This document shows, piece after piece, positions 50,501-60,739 of a stretch of 64,000 bases of DNA; the first letter of the stretch is position 1; each line of letters starts with the position of its first letter. The position numbers were made by a program, and so were the translations under genes. Below the pieces are notes generated by a model. It did no database searches, was not told where the DNA came from, and was given only the letters and a program-made list of their open reading frames with translations. Origin of the DNA: Terebella lapidaria (Eukaryota > Annelida > Polychaeta > Terebellida > Terebellidae); the NCBI GenBank assembly GCA_949152475.1, contig OX424558.1, positions 34,420,651 through 34,484,650 of the forward strand, written 5' to 3'.

Positions 50501-52194
50501 ATAAAAGGATGAACACCGCTAGATGACCATTAATAACAGCAAAATCCACCTTATGCCTTATTGATGTACATGCTATTGCTTTGAAATCATCTTAAAAACA
50601 TCCATGGGATCTTGGATTTGGGACATACAATTCATATATTGCGTTGACATGAAAAAAAGTCAACATTATTTGTCAATCACTAGATATGAGGGATGGTTGT
50701 TTATCTGTATGTACATACTATCGGGAGCCAAAATTGTTTGTAAATTGTAGTATCCCACAATACTAGACTAGTAGTACCTGTTTCCAGTTTGTAGTTATCA
50801 CATCATGGGCCAAAAAATATGCAAATGAGGTCTGCCAATTACAGAGCCTGGGGCAGGAAATACATTGTACATGCAAAATCAAAGGGCTCAGTACATCGTA
50901 AAATTTCCCCAATCAATTCACATCTACCTGTATGCTGAATGTGCAGTACCTTGACATGGCAAATTATGACTGAGTGATTTCTGTATCTATTGTATACATG
51001 TACATGTAGATGCAAGCAATAACAACAAATTTCTGAACTACCATCCTCAATAGAACGCCATATATTTCAAACTATGGATACTGTTAATTTATACATACAT
51101 AAATCTATACAGATATTTAAATATATATGATTATTTAATAAATATGTAGGATCAACTACCTCAAGAAATTCTCAAATCGAAGCTTCCATATGGTGCAGTA
51201 TATGATAACAGCCCAACCAAAACAAAACCATGCACATTTTATATGGGTTACTCATTTATACGGGACTTGTGATAAAGGCTCAAGATATTGAATTTCAACA
51301 GGCTTCAAGTACTAGGCCACTAGCCAAATGTATCAGTGTATACACATGTGAATGTGGTGCGGGTACAGTCATGTATTTCTCGGTACATTAATCTGTACAG
51401 TGTTGGGCCTGCTGTGTTGAATATGTTTGAAGAATACAATCATGTAGCCCATCGTATCTAGCAATGACTGTATCAGAGATGAAAATTGAAATCACTGAAA
51501 CTGGTTTGCCTTAGCCCTTAGGAAGTAAAGTCCACAGTACAGTTATTAGAGAATCTAGTAGTGTCATACTCTTAAGAAGTGGTCAGATTTGGATACTAGA
51601 GATCCAAGTAATCATGTAACATCATTATACATCTTTGGCAGGGCAATAACACACAGTTATTGCACCCCTGATAACGATATTCTACTGTTTCCGTCTGATA
51701 CTTTTGTACACTGAAATCAAAACAAAAGCTGGCAGCTTCGTGTAGAAACTTCATTCTCTGTGGGAAAATCGATAACAAAGTTTGTGAGAGAATACAGCAA
51801 CTTCCTGTAATCTGGTAATGTAAACACGGCAACTTTGTGCTTGGAGAAATTCCATCGCAATACACAAAACTTTCAGCGCCAAAACACAACGCCATGAGGC
51901 TTTCTCTCTCGACTCGCGCTCAACTTTTCGGGTGCCATGATTCATGAAATTTTATGCGTGCGTACACCAAAACTCACCTTCGTCTAGCAATCGCTCCACG
52001 TGAATAAATACATTTGGAAATGCCTGCACTTGTTTCCTATCTTTTAACAACTGTGCCAAGTAGTCTGGCGTGCTTTTGTCCACATTATTTTCCGTTTTCG
52101 TGCTGGGCATCGGCGGTGAATCCAACGGAATATGGCACTGTGTTGGAGACTCCATTTTGAGCCCTGGAAACTGCGTGTGTGGATTCGCTATCAT
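23220..52194 (-). CDS. qki: Quaking/HOW STAR-family RNA-binding protein, complete locus
   Basis: A KH-type RNA-binding protein controlling splicing, mRNA stability and translation; it dimerises and binds ACUAAY-containing sites. Exons on the minus strand: 52194-51978, 44526-44396, 37240-37124, 35106-34963, then either 27512-27398 (5a) or 26969-26828 (5b), then 25224-24905 (read-through end) or 25224-24922 joined to 23296-23220. All junction phases agree. Domains: low-complexity N-terminus 1-41; QUA1 about 42-75 ([21 protein letters not shown]); KH about 78-190 with [12 protein letters not shown] at 117-128 and [18 protein letters not shown]2 from about 190 through exon 5; then a Pro/Ala/Thr tail with GAPLIL and SPAIFEYP as in HOW and QKI. 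Predicted isoforms are 347, 356, 367 and 376 residues, near the family size. Identity is certain at family level; isoform use is inferred from sequence. Confidence 0.96.
23297..24921 (-). other. quaking intron between exons 6 and 7, or 3' UTR of the read-through isoform
   Basis: 1.6 kb with no other gene. In the read-through isoform (stop at 24905) this region would be 3' UTR. Confidence 0.5.
24905..25224 (-). CDS. qki: quaking exon 6: Pro/Ala-rich tail, with read-through stop
   Basis: Acceptor CCCCCTGCCAG, phase 1 entry. It encodes [49 protein letters not shown] and [11 protein letters not shown]. Two ends are possible: reading on gives TFVR and stop TGA at 24905, a short tail reminiscent of the cytoplasmic QKI-6 style; or splicing at GCTGCTG then GTACGT (last exonic base 24922) leads in frame to exon 7. 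Confidence 0.93.
25225..26827 (-). other. quaking intron between exons 5b and 6
   Basis: About 1.6 kb. It begins with the GGGTACCC hairpin cluster; the rest is AT-rich. GGCCCGTAATTATGTGGC near 26223 resembles text near 28118 and may be a fragment of a shared short repeat. Confidence 0.5.
26789..26817 (-). promoter_or_regulatory. perfect 11-bp intronic hairpin just after the exon 5b donor
   Basis: CCGGGTACCCA (26789-26799) and TGGGTACCCGG (26807-26817) are exact inverted repeats with a 7-nt loop. In the transcript the stem starts at intron position +11 after the exon 5b 5' splice site. A third GGGTACCCGGG lies at 26767-26777 and could pair alternatively. Confidence 0.6.
26828..26969 (-). CDS. 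qki: quaking exon 5b: alternative QUA2 exon
   Basis: Acceptor GTTCGTTTGCAG and donor GCAGCTC then GTAAGT enclose 47 codons plus one base. It encodes [17 protein letters not shown], then [13 protein letters not shown] and a T/A/P-rich end. It starts with Pro and has KKRQ and INGTYRD, as in Drosophila HOW. The reading frame stays open far into the next intron (to 26442), which is only read-through. Skipping both 5a and 5b gives a stop six codons into exon 6. Confidence 0.94.
26983..27010 (-). promoter_or_regulatory. UACUAAC branch-point-like site and bipartite Quaking response element before exon 5b
   Basis: On the transcript strand TACTAAC (26989-26983) lies 13 nt before the exon 5b acceptor dinucleotide region and is a perfect match to the optimal branch-point heptamer. 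It contains the ACUAAC core bound by STAR proteins. A UAAC half-site at 27010-27007 (and another at 27021-27018) is about 18 nt upstream, within the 1-20 nt spacing known for Quaking response elements. Exon 5a lacks such a site. Confidence 0.6.
27398..27512 (-). CDS. qki: quaking exon 5a: alternative QUA2 exon
   Basis: Acceptor TTGTGTAG and donor CCCTC then GTAAGT enclose 38 codons plus one base. It encodes [17 protein letters not shown], then [21 protein letters not shown]. It starts with Ala, as in vertebrate QKI (AEGED). It is homologous to exon 5b over the first ~23 residues and shares its entry phase 0 and exit phase 1. Including 5a and 5b together gives a TGA at the fourth codon of 5b, so they behave as mutually exclusive. 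Confidence 0.9.
28060..28250 (-). repeat. possible tRNA-derived SINE fragment
   Basis: On the minus strand GTTTAGTTGGTAGAGAATGA (about 28220-28239) resembles a pol III A box (TRGYNNANNNG), followed by text ending GTTACGGGCCTCGCCAG. A similar GGCCCGTAA-containing stretch occurs near 26223. No clear B box or poly-A tail is seen, so this is tentative. Confidence 0.25.
33553..33566. promoter_or_regulatory. perfect RFX X-box palindrome in quaking intron 4
   Basis: GTTGCCATGGCAAC is a 14-bp perfect palindrome matching the full RFX dimer consensus (GTTGCC-AT-GGCAAC). It lies about 1.4 kb downstream of exon 4 in the transcribed direction. Confidence 0.5.
34963..35106 (-). CDS. qki: quaking exon 4: KH C-terminal half and QUA2 start
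   Basis: 48 codons, phase 0 at both ends, acceptor TTGTTTTCAG, donor CCAGCG then GTACGT. It encodes [20 protein letters not shown], then [20 protein letters not shown] and VKKLLVPA. Confidence 0.97.
35107..37123 (-). other. quaking intron 3, 2.0 kb
   Basis: Contains a G17 run at 36408-36424. An open stretch on the plus strand at 35747-36076 has no family resemblance. Confidence 0.5.
37124..37240 (-). CDS. qki: quaking exon 3: KH core with GPRG loop
   Basis: 39 codons, both borders phase 0, acceptor CCTGTTGCAG, donor AAAAAG then [26 protein letters not shown], then [19 protein letters not shown], is nearly identical to vertebrate QKI. Confidence 0.97.
38220..38582 (+). repeat. interspersed repeat with poly-A block and terminal hairpin
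   Basis: Low-complexity and repeat-like text (CAAAATGGCCGCTGGCGGCC, ATCTTGGATTTCGG, GAGTTATGATCCGGAAACCG) runs into an A-rich stretch of about 50 nt, then CATAAGGCCTCCCGATT and TTCAATCGGGATGCC. The end forms a stem between GGCCTCCCGATT and AATCGGGATGCC. Similar poly-A/GGC-rich hairpin elements are common in marine invertebrate genomes; I cannot name the family. Confidence 0.5.
39496..39701. mobile_element. 206-bp MITE-like element with TA target duplication
   Basis: The left end CTGTAAAATGACTAATATTG (39496 onward) mirrors the right end CCAAAATTAGTCTTTTTACAG, both flanked by TA. The interior is rich in CCGCCAAAT/TTTGGCGG words in both orientations. TA flanks and size suit a Tc1/mariner-type non-autonomous element. 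Confidence 0.65.
39731..39840 (+). repeat. 53-bp direct duplication in AT-rich DNA
   Basis: GTGAATTTATTTTGCATATA with TTCAGTATATCTAT recurs 53 bp later as GTGAATTTATTTTGTATATA with the same continuation, then decays into (AGTATATC)n. Confidence 0.75.
44396..44526 (-). CDS. qki: quaking exon 2: QUA1-KH linker and KH start
   Basis: 131 nt between acceptor TGTCTTGCAG and donor CCCGAC then GTAAGTA. It encodes VNKVRGSLF through [14 protein letters not shown], the conserved lead-in to the KH domain (QKI has LQEKLYVPVKEYPD). Confidence 0.94.
44527..51977 (-). other. quaking intron 1, 7.5 kb
   Basis: No gene seen. It contains G12 (45394-45405), C18 (47440-47457) and a pogo-like MITE (50304-50481). 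Short open frames on both strands lack support. Confidence 0.5.
50304..50481. mobile_element. 178-bp pogo/Tc1-mariner-like MITE
   Basis: CAGTGGATCCTGTGTTTTAA at the left mirrors the right end TTTAACACAGGATCCACTG, with TA on both sides (50302-50303 and 50482-50483). The subterminal GACCACC/GGTGGTCTTA blocks are also inverted and repeated inside. CAGT ends with TA duplication fit the pogo/Tc1 group; the element has no transposase. Confidence 0.75.
51978..52194 (-). CDS. qki: quaking exon 1: N-terminus and QUA1
   Basis: It encodes 72 codons plus one base and ends at the donor GACGAAG then GTGAGT. QUA1 residues [27 protein letters not shown] match the dimerisation helices of QKI. Two in-frame ATGs are possible (52194 and codon 14 at 52155); the first is taken, but MESPTQ could be the real start. 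Confidence 0.9.
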
Positions 52195-52440
52195 CTATGT
52201 AGATCCAGTGGAGAGGCCGAGCAAAAAATACCTGAGCAAGAGAGTTTATGTGAAAGAAGTTCGCCGTCTACAAAATCAATGCACAACTGAACCATCCCCG
52301 AGTGGTCCGCTACTTGTTAAACACGTGCGCTCCACTGCGCACGCCCGGGAGCAGTCCACTTGTGCGGGTGGTGGCAGGTTGGAACGCGTTCTAATACACA
52401 AACGAAAAACGTGTGAACTTGATTGCAATTTGTTTCTTGT
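52195..52440 (-). promoter_or_regulatory. probable quaking 5' UTR and promoter region
   Basis: Relatively GC-rich compared with its surroundings. It contains CACGTG at 52321-52326 and TGCGCACGCCC, an imperfect NRF1-like site. No TATA box is evident. The transcription start is not defined. Confidence 0.35.
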
Positions 52441-55160
52441 GGTAGAATAAAGTTTAGATCATGAATAAATGTCATATTCTCGGTTAAGCAGTGTGTTAAG
52501 AAGATTACTTTTATATTATTGTGAAATATTGTAGACGCGTTTGTGTGGATAATTTTACAGTCACCCCTTCCATAGAAAATGGCGTAGTTCATGCATATTC
52601 ATGAGTAAACTATACACTTACAAGAAAAGTTGAGGCCCGTGAAGAAAAACTTGCGTGTATATACAGTCAAATATTTGCACTGAAAATTAAAGGCAAAGAT
52701 CAAACCTTCCACAGCATGCAGGGTCGTGTTTCATATACAAGAACAAACAATTATTTGAAAAAAAATACGTTAAATTAGCTCCAGACAATTATAGACTAAA
52801 CCTCCATTTCATTGCAAACATGCAGGCTGGTGACAGTCTAATTAATTTTGATAGAACATCATAGGCAATGAGGCCATGGACTCTAATTGTGCAGACCCTA
52901 CTGCCAAAAAAAAAAAAGTAGAAGAAATAATTGTGAAGTATTTGAATATATGCATGAATTAAAGTAAAAAATTTGATTCTGAAAATTAAATAATTTTATT
53001 ACGAAGATCTAAATCTAACAATTTTTTAATATATTCATTCAGGCCTATGGGGTTATATGGGGTTGCATATATTTTCATATTAAAATATATATACATAATA
53101 TATTTGTAGGCTATGGTAAATAATTTTAGCATAACATCATACACGTAACCCACATTAAACTACCATATCTGCTATTCAGCTACAGTAGATATAAAATCTC
53201 ATAAGACGATTTTAGTTATTGCATGACTGAGCACTTACACACATATCACTGTATCATAGCATGAATGTTTACCGCTTTGCACGAAGATAAATTTTATAAT
53301 GCTATTAAAATATCATAAGCCTTGGTGTAAAACTCGACTTGTCTCAACAAGCCAGAGACCGCTCCTGCAATTTTGTTTCTTCATGCAGTATGCCTTCATG
53401 AAATATGTACTAAATGATATAAGTGGCGAAACAAATTTGAAAAAAAACGATAAAAAAACGATGAAACGAAAAACACACTTTTAAATGGGAATTGTCCGAA
53501 GAAAACATCCTAATATATTTTCTTTCTAAGTTATTTGCAAAAGCTCCTCAATTATTTTCTTCATTTCACATACTTATATCAGTTTTATATCAGATTTCCT
53601 TGTATTTCTATCGTACTGCATTGACACTGGCGGTGCTAATGTTTATTGGATGTTTGCTAGTTTTGATATTTCATCAAGAAAAATCTATACAGCTGTAGGC
53701 CTACATGACATCGTATAGGACCAATTTATAAATAGCCTATATCTTAGAATGTCCATGTGGTCAGTGATGTCGTGCATGCGTGGTCAGTGCACTTCAGTCA
53801 CAATGGGCTCGATATTAAATTTGTTTATGTTTCGTGTGTTGATTTTCTTCGAGGGGTCATAATACTATTTTCGTGGGCTCTCATGAAAATAATACCACAC
53901 TGCCATTTATATATCAACAGACCATAAACCGCTGGAATACGATTATATTTATCGATAAAAATGTTGGAGATTTGGGGTGAGGTGAGCGGGGGGGGGGGGG
54001 GGGGGGGGCGTTGGGGGCAGCTGAATTGTGAATTGGACGATGCACCGGACTCAACATGTTTGATCAATACCGATAAAATAGTGTCACCATGCATGCAGGT
54101 CAGGGCCAGTTCAAAGCACTGTCAGTGTCCAATAGAATCTATTCAATATACACAGGAATGCTGAGATATCGATCGCCTAGTACTGACCACTCTAACGTGA
54201 ACGGTCACGGTTCCTTAGTAACGAGATGCCTTAGGTTATGAGGGTTGCTGGGTGAATGGGCTTGGGGTACGGTGGGGGGAGGGGGGGATGGAAGTGGGTA
54301 TCTATTTGAGGAATGTAGTAATTTTCCGATAAAATATATGCATTAGACAGAACGTTATTATTTCCTGTGGTATGGAAGTGAACAACACCATATTACAATA
54401 CGTATTGTATTCCATATTACAACATTCCATTATTTCCAATGGTCAAAAAGCAACAGCGGGCAAAATGAACAATACCCACTTCATGAGATGAAAGATAACG
54501 GATATAACTTGCCCTATATCGTCTATTGCTCCTTTTTTGGATGAATCTCAAAGGTGGTCGCATTGAGCATATTTTCTTTTAGAAACCTTTCTATATATGT
54601 AATGTTATCACGTCAAATAAAATATTATCGAAATTTAACATGTTTTGAGATTGATTAAATATTACCCCCTTAAACCAATTACAAACACGACCAAAACCCT
54701 GATAGTAATAGAAAAAAAACTGCTTCTAATCTCAGCCCCTTTCATATATGTGGCACACTGTATGACATTTGAGGAAAATAGACGTCTCAATTACTTCTTA
54801 GTAATTAATAAGACCTAATTTGATTATAAGCAAACGGATAAACATTTTAATTTTTGCTTTCCATTGGTTGAAATAATTGCATGTCGTTCCAATTGGACGG
54901 CAAGTTATATATCGCGTTCATTGCTATGGGAATTGATGCGTCAAGAACCAGTTCCTTGCTGGCAAGTTATCCAACACAATTTTTGCACTTGAATCACATT
55001 TTCATCGCAATCAGAACGCTCAAATCATAATGTAACCGTGCAACGCTGATCAGGTAATTGAATAAACCACAAACGATCTAACCCCGTTCGCGAATACATT
55101 TAGGAATACATTTTAAAGATGATATTTTTCATATACCAGAAAAAAAATAATAATTTGACT
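52441..55160. other. upstream flank, no gene seen; G21 run
   Basis: Strongly AT-rich. The longest homopolymer of the window, 21 G, lies at 53988-54008. A palindrome ACAATACGTATTGT occurs near 54395. Confidence 0.5.
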
Positions 55161-55677
55161 CAATAAGATACAACATAAAACCGATGTTGCAGAAATGAGC
55201 CCACATAAACCTTACATCTTTGAAATGCATATAGCCTAATTCTACATTTCAGTTTTTAAAAATTACCAAACCTCTCAAAAGGTTTCAACATCACGCACAC
55301 ATAACGACCACACAGTTCAGCTAACAGATTTCCAAACCACACTACTTATCCACTATTATACCCCATTATAGCAACTATCAGGGCAATTATCCAATTTTCT
55401 GTAGTGGATAAGTGTACCAACAAATCAGGAAGGTCGAGCAATTTGAGACGGATGTTATATTAATAGATGGCACTATTGTGATTTCCATGCAAAAGCATTT
55501 TGTTCAATATTTTCAACATTAATTTCTTGAGTGAGGACTTTATTAGACATTTCAACATTGCAATGCATAAAGGCTATACGTTGTACACATAGTTAGGTAG
55601 TCCGCTCCAGGCAGTGAGGGGAGGGGGTCAACGTTTATTGAAAAAAAAAATAAATAACTGTATCAACTTCAACAGAG

Positions 55678-55946
55678 CTTCAAAATGACATATTTCATAG
55701 AGTAACTGATCAGAATCATAAAATTGAAAATAAAATTTTGGGTTACTGTATCCGTACGCATGGAAAACACGATGCAAGATGTGACTATGGACAAAAAATG
55801 TGCAGATATGCCATAATGTATGTTATTTTAGGTAAATGTTTGTGATTTTGATCGAATATGTCGAAGAAACCAGCACGGGTTCCCCTATTTTCTTTTCAAT
55901 ATTAGGATGCTGATCAGTTACTCTATAAAATTAGGTCATTTTGAAG
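55678..55946. mobile_element. 269-bp fold-back element with ~65-bp inverted ends, inside copy A
   Basis: The left end begins CTTCAAAATGACATATTTCA and contains TAGAGTAACTGATCAG. The reverse complement of the right end begins CTTCAAAATGACCTAATTTT and contains the same TAGAGTAACTGATCAG. Similarity continues inward for roughly 65 bp. The element is absent at the matching position of copy B. No clear target duplication. Confidence 0.7.
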
Positions 55947-56004
55947 GGATAATATTCAAGAAAATACTTTAAAATTTTGACTCTTCGTTACCTCACTGTT
56001 AGAC

Positions 56005-56735
56005 TTACTATCTCGAAATTTCGAGTTGTAAATTTTGAGTTAATATCTCGGAATTTTGAGTTAGTATCTCAAAAGTTTTAATTAGTATCTCGAAATGTTG
56101 AGGTTATTTCTTTACAGTTGAGGAAGTGTATTGCTGCTAGCAATATAAGATGTATCTCGAAATTTCGGAAAGTCACTAACTAAAAGTTTAACTTTTGACA
56201 TAGTAGCTCGTGTCAAGATGGAAGTTTTACAGAAGCGTATTGCTGCAAGACCTGAGAATTTTCATCTCATATTTTCGATATACTATCTCGAAATATTGAA
56301 ATAATAACTAAAAAAATTGAATTACTATCTCAAGCTCTTGAGACAGCATTTTCAGATTAACTAGAAGTTATGATATAGAGTATGTACTCGTATTGTAGTA
56401 CCTCGAAATTCAAGCTAATATTTCAAAATTTGGATAACCTATTATATCAAAATTTCGAGTTAAAATCTCAAAATTGAATTACTATCTCAAAATTTCGAGA
56501 TAATTACTTGAAATGACAATATGGAAACTTCGACTTACTACCTCAAATTGTTTAGTTAATATGTCGAAATTTTGACTTGAAATCTCAAAATTTTGAAATG
56601 ATCAATCGGAATGTTGAGATATTTTGTGATAAAAAAATTCGGGCCTGTGAGCAACACGCTTACGAAAAGTTTTGACCTTCTCTCAAAATTTCGAGTGACT
56701 ATCTCGAAATCTGACTATTATCCCAATATTTTTAT
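56005..56735. repeat. degenerate ~20-bp repeat with TCGAAATTTCGA palindromes
   Basis: ATCTCGAAATTTCGAGTT-like words recur about every 18-25 bp in both half-orientations (TATCTCGAAAT, AATTTCGAGTTA, TATCTCAAAATT). Imperfect palindromes cover more than 700 bp. Like the neighbouring fold-back element, it is missing in copy B. Confidence 0.8.
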
Positions 56736-58679
56736 ATGAACAATTTCAGGCATTCGTTTGCAATTTCGATAAATCAGTTTTTGTTTTTTAGATCCGACAT
56801 GTAAACTGTAGAGTCAAGATGCACCAACATACTGCACAAACTTGCACATTGCACAAACACTCTAGTGTAAATTTTTGCCCAAGGTATGCCTCGAGTTAAG
56901 TTGACATTCACGACCAGCAGTAGATCTTGATCAAGCTGACAGCTCCATCAGTTGGTTGACGAGCATACGAGCATTTCCTGATGAGGTATTCATTAGCGCA
57001 TGCAGAAACCCATTAGAGTATTGGTTTCTGCCTATTCGCATGTACATTGTTTGCGTTTTGACCAAATAAACCACGCCTAAACATTTGTTGTATCCTACTC
57101 ATGTGTTTTCGTTTCTGGGTGTAGTAAATTGCATTATTTAAATACATTTAGTGAACACGAATAAATCTACGAATTAAATGTGTGAACAAATACGTTGAAA
57201 CAGCATGTTCTTTTTAATAAATTAATTAGTGAATTTTTTAATTATAAAAATGCAGGTATTAACTACGTACAGTATAAAACTATAGGAGAGGATTTTACTA
57301 TTATATTAACGAGGTGAGCGATGCTAACAATATAACTACACGAATATGAGTCAACATTGTCAGGAATTCCATATAAAGAGCGCAAAGTATTTCTACATAT
57401 ACCTTCCATCAAATCCCAGTTTGCAAAGAAGGTTTTAGTTTGCCTGATTAGCCCGGCGCACAGTGCTTTGAAAGTCCAATTTAAAAGCATTCTAACGACC
57501 CTTGATATACCCATAATATGATTAAACTGAACCAACTCATATCAACAAGTCATGTCAGAGGCTGTATAATTTTATTTTATCACAAATTGTCATCTGCAGG
57601 TAAATATTCATAATGGGCATAATTGTATTTCTTCCTTGTAATGTGAAAATAGGCCTAAAAGTCTATCATGAAGCCTGAAAATGTCATTAACTCCATCTGG
57701 TATAAAATATGCATTCAATAAAACGTGGTCATTATGTAAAGGGCACTGTCTGATTGAATGACCAATAACACAATGTTACAGAAGATAGTACATTTCCACG
57801 GAAAGCAGATGAAATACAGTTACAATAGTACTGTTATTTCCGAGAATTCTAGCTAAATAAATGTCACCCAGAGGGACACTAATCGAAAAGCTATTACTCA
57901 AATGGCGACATAATTCAACACCCACTCTGTTCTAGATTGAATTGTCTTCCACAGAAAACCACGACAAAGAACTGAAACGGAATAATGTATTTAATTACTT
58001 TGAAATCAATATATACAGCTTGAGGGAAGCCACTCCGAAATAATCAATGACACTGATGAAATCAGAGAGAATCATGACAAGGTTTATATGGACAACGAGA
58101 TATTCCCGTTCGTCCATTCTTCAGGATACAATAATTCAGGGGAAGGCAATCCACGGCAAAATCCGCCAAAAAACGTTCTTGCCAATTTTTTCAAATTATT
58201 TTTCCAGATAAACGTCAGAAATCGGTTTAAAAAATGCCATGTGTATGTAAAGTTATTTCATCATACAGTTACTTGGTAACATAGTTGGTAACATATTCTG
58301 ATCAAATTCACTCTCCATTTGGACCTTATATTAAATTAGCCAATGTTTTATGTGATGACCTTGGTTGACCATAACTTTGAAAGCCATCTCCCCTGGCCTG
58401 GTGGTTCATTCGATCATTTTTGTGTACTATATGTCTAGGACTACAAGGTCTGTGATATGAGATGCTTACTCGAATACGTGTTATGGATCTAGTTTTCATA
58501 TTTATTCATGCATTTGCTCTTTAATCTTACTGTTTGATATGTATCATTTGAAAGAAGATACAATAAACAATTATAAAAAATTTGTGATGCAGTGCTCAAT
58601 AATGAAATTTCGAAATTTCGTTGTTTCCACACGAATACACGGATGGAGTACGAAAAAAAGATAGGATCTGAATCAACCA

Positions 58680-60560
58680 AGATATCATATCGATGCTGCA
58701 AAAATTGGCCCAAAGTGAAATTTGCACCTTTAAAATATATAAAACATTACCCAACAATGTAAAACGGTCCGGTATCACACACATAACGACCACATGGTTC
58801 AGCCAACAGATTTCCAAACCACACTCATGCTCTATTATGTTTCATTATAACAACTATCGGTCAATTATCCGATAAGTGTACCAACAGATCATGAAGGTTG
58901 AGTAATCTACGACCAATATTATACTAATGAATGACCCCGTCGTGGTTTCCATGCAGAAGCATTTTTGCTCAATATTTTAAACAAATCAAAAATAATTTCT
59001 TGACGGAAAAATCAACTGAACTTTCAAACTTGCGATGCATAAAGGCTATACATCGTACACATAATGTCACACATTATTTTACTCAGTTTCGATAATTCAG
59101 GGTTTGTTTCTGTTTCTTGTTTTAATCCGATATGTAAACTGTAACGTTAGGATGCACCTACGTACTGCACATACTTGTACATTACACAAACACTCTATTG
59201 TGTTACTAATTTTTGCCCAAGGTATGCCCCGAGTCCAGTTGACATTCACAACGAGCAGTAGATCTTGATCCAGTTGACAGCTCCATCAGTTGGTTGACGG
59301 GCTTACGAACATTTCCTGTTGAGGTGTTACAGAAACCCATTAGAATATGGGTTTCTGCATATTGTATGTACGTTGTTTACATTTTGACCAAATAAAAAAC
59401 GCCTGGTTGTGGTATACTCCTCACGATGTTTTTTTTTTTTTTGTTTCCGAGTGTTAATAATATTTTCTCAATAAATTAGCGAACACGAATTATTCTACTA
59501 AACATTTGTGAGAGCCAATACATTGGAAAACAGCATGTTCTTTTCAATTATTAATTAGTGATGAAAGGAAACTAATGCATTATTAATACAACTACATTCC
59601 TATTATCTTCATTTCACATTGGGGTTGGATATTCCTGATTACAGCGAAGTAGGCGATATTATTAACGTAACTACACTACATCTCTCTGAATTTCTTTGTT
59701 AACAAATGAGCCTTTATTGTCAGTAATTGTATGTAAAAAGTATAGACTGTGTTACTGAGAGTAGTCTTTCATCAAATCCCATTTTACACCAATGTCATAG
59801 TCTGCCTAATTAACCCAATATACGGTGCTCTGAAAGCTCAACAATTAGCTCTAAATGCATTTTAACGTCCCTTGATATGCTGATAGGTAGAATAATCTTA
59901 AGCAACTCATGTAAGTAGATGTATATATTTTTTTGATTGTATCACAAATTATCGTCAATGGGTAAATATTTACAATCGATAAATATTTACTCTCATCACT
60001 AATTAATAATAAAAAAAGAACATGATGTTTTCAATTGTTTTCTAATGTATTGGTTCAAACAAATGTTCATTAGATTAATTCGAATTCGCTAATTTATTGA
60101 GACAATGTTAACAGCACTCAGGAAGAAAATATTGGGGGGGGGGGGGATATCACAACCAGGCGTGGTTTATTTGATCAAAATGCAAACAAGGTACGAATTC
60201 AAGCTCCATACTAAGTCCCCAAAGGAAGGTTAATCGAAAAGCTGTTACTCAAAAGAATTCAACACTCACTTTCTTCTGGATTGACTCGGCTTCCATTCTG
60301 ATAAAAAAAATCACGGCAACGAAATAATGTATTTAATTACTTTGAAATCAATATGTACAGCTTGAGGGAAGCCACTTCGAGATAATCAATGACACTAACG
60401 AAATCTGAGAGAATCATTGCAAGGTTTATATGGACACCGTGATATTCTCGTTAGCCCGTTCTTCAGAATACTATATATAATTCAGAGGCAAACAATCTAC
60501 AATGAAATCCACCGAAACAAATATTCAAATTTGGTTTTAAAAAAAAATGACATGTGTGTG
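58680..60560 (+). repeat. copy B of the ~2-kb tandem unit
   Basis: The same ordered landmarks as copy A, from ACACATAACGACCACATGG (58780) to AGCTTGAGGGAAGCCAC (60360). It lacks the copy A insertion but carries an inverted duplication of about 200 bp (59372-59567 versus 59991-60190). Confidence 0.85.
59372..60190. repeat. large inverted repeat, arms ~200 bp, loop ~420 bp, in copy B
   Basis: The left arm CATTTTGACCAAATAAA, CGCCTGGTTGTG, TCTCAATAAATTAGCGAA, CAGCATGTTCTTTTC, ATTAATTAGTGATG is found reversed at 60190-59991 with moderate divergence and a G13 run (60134-60146) in place of the T-rich segment. Confidence 0.8.
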
Positions 60561-60739
60561 AAGTTATTTCATCAAACAATTTAGCTTCGATAATTTTTTA
60601 ACTATAGGCAAAAACTTATTTTCAATAAGTACTAGTAGTTATGCAAATATATGAATACATTCGATATTTAGTACTTCCTGCAATAGACCTAAATTTACAA
60701 ATAAAATACACAGAGTAGTTCATGTCACTCTGCTTTCTC

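Larger units (their letters stand above)
55165..58290 (+). repeat. copy A of a ~2-kb tandem unit, with ~1.2-kb insertion
   Basis: Landmarks shared with copies B and C: CACATAACGACCAC, AACAGATTTCCAAACCACA, CAATTATCC, TTTCCATGC, TAATTTCTTG, GCATAAAGGCTATAC, ATTTTTGCCCAAGGTATGCC, CAGTAGATCTTGATC, GACAGCTCCATCAGTTGGTT, GTATTTAATTACTTTGAAAT and AGCTTGAGGGAAGCCAC. The copy is interrupted at about 55592-56770. No coding sequence. Confidence 0.85.
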
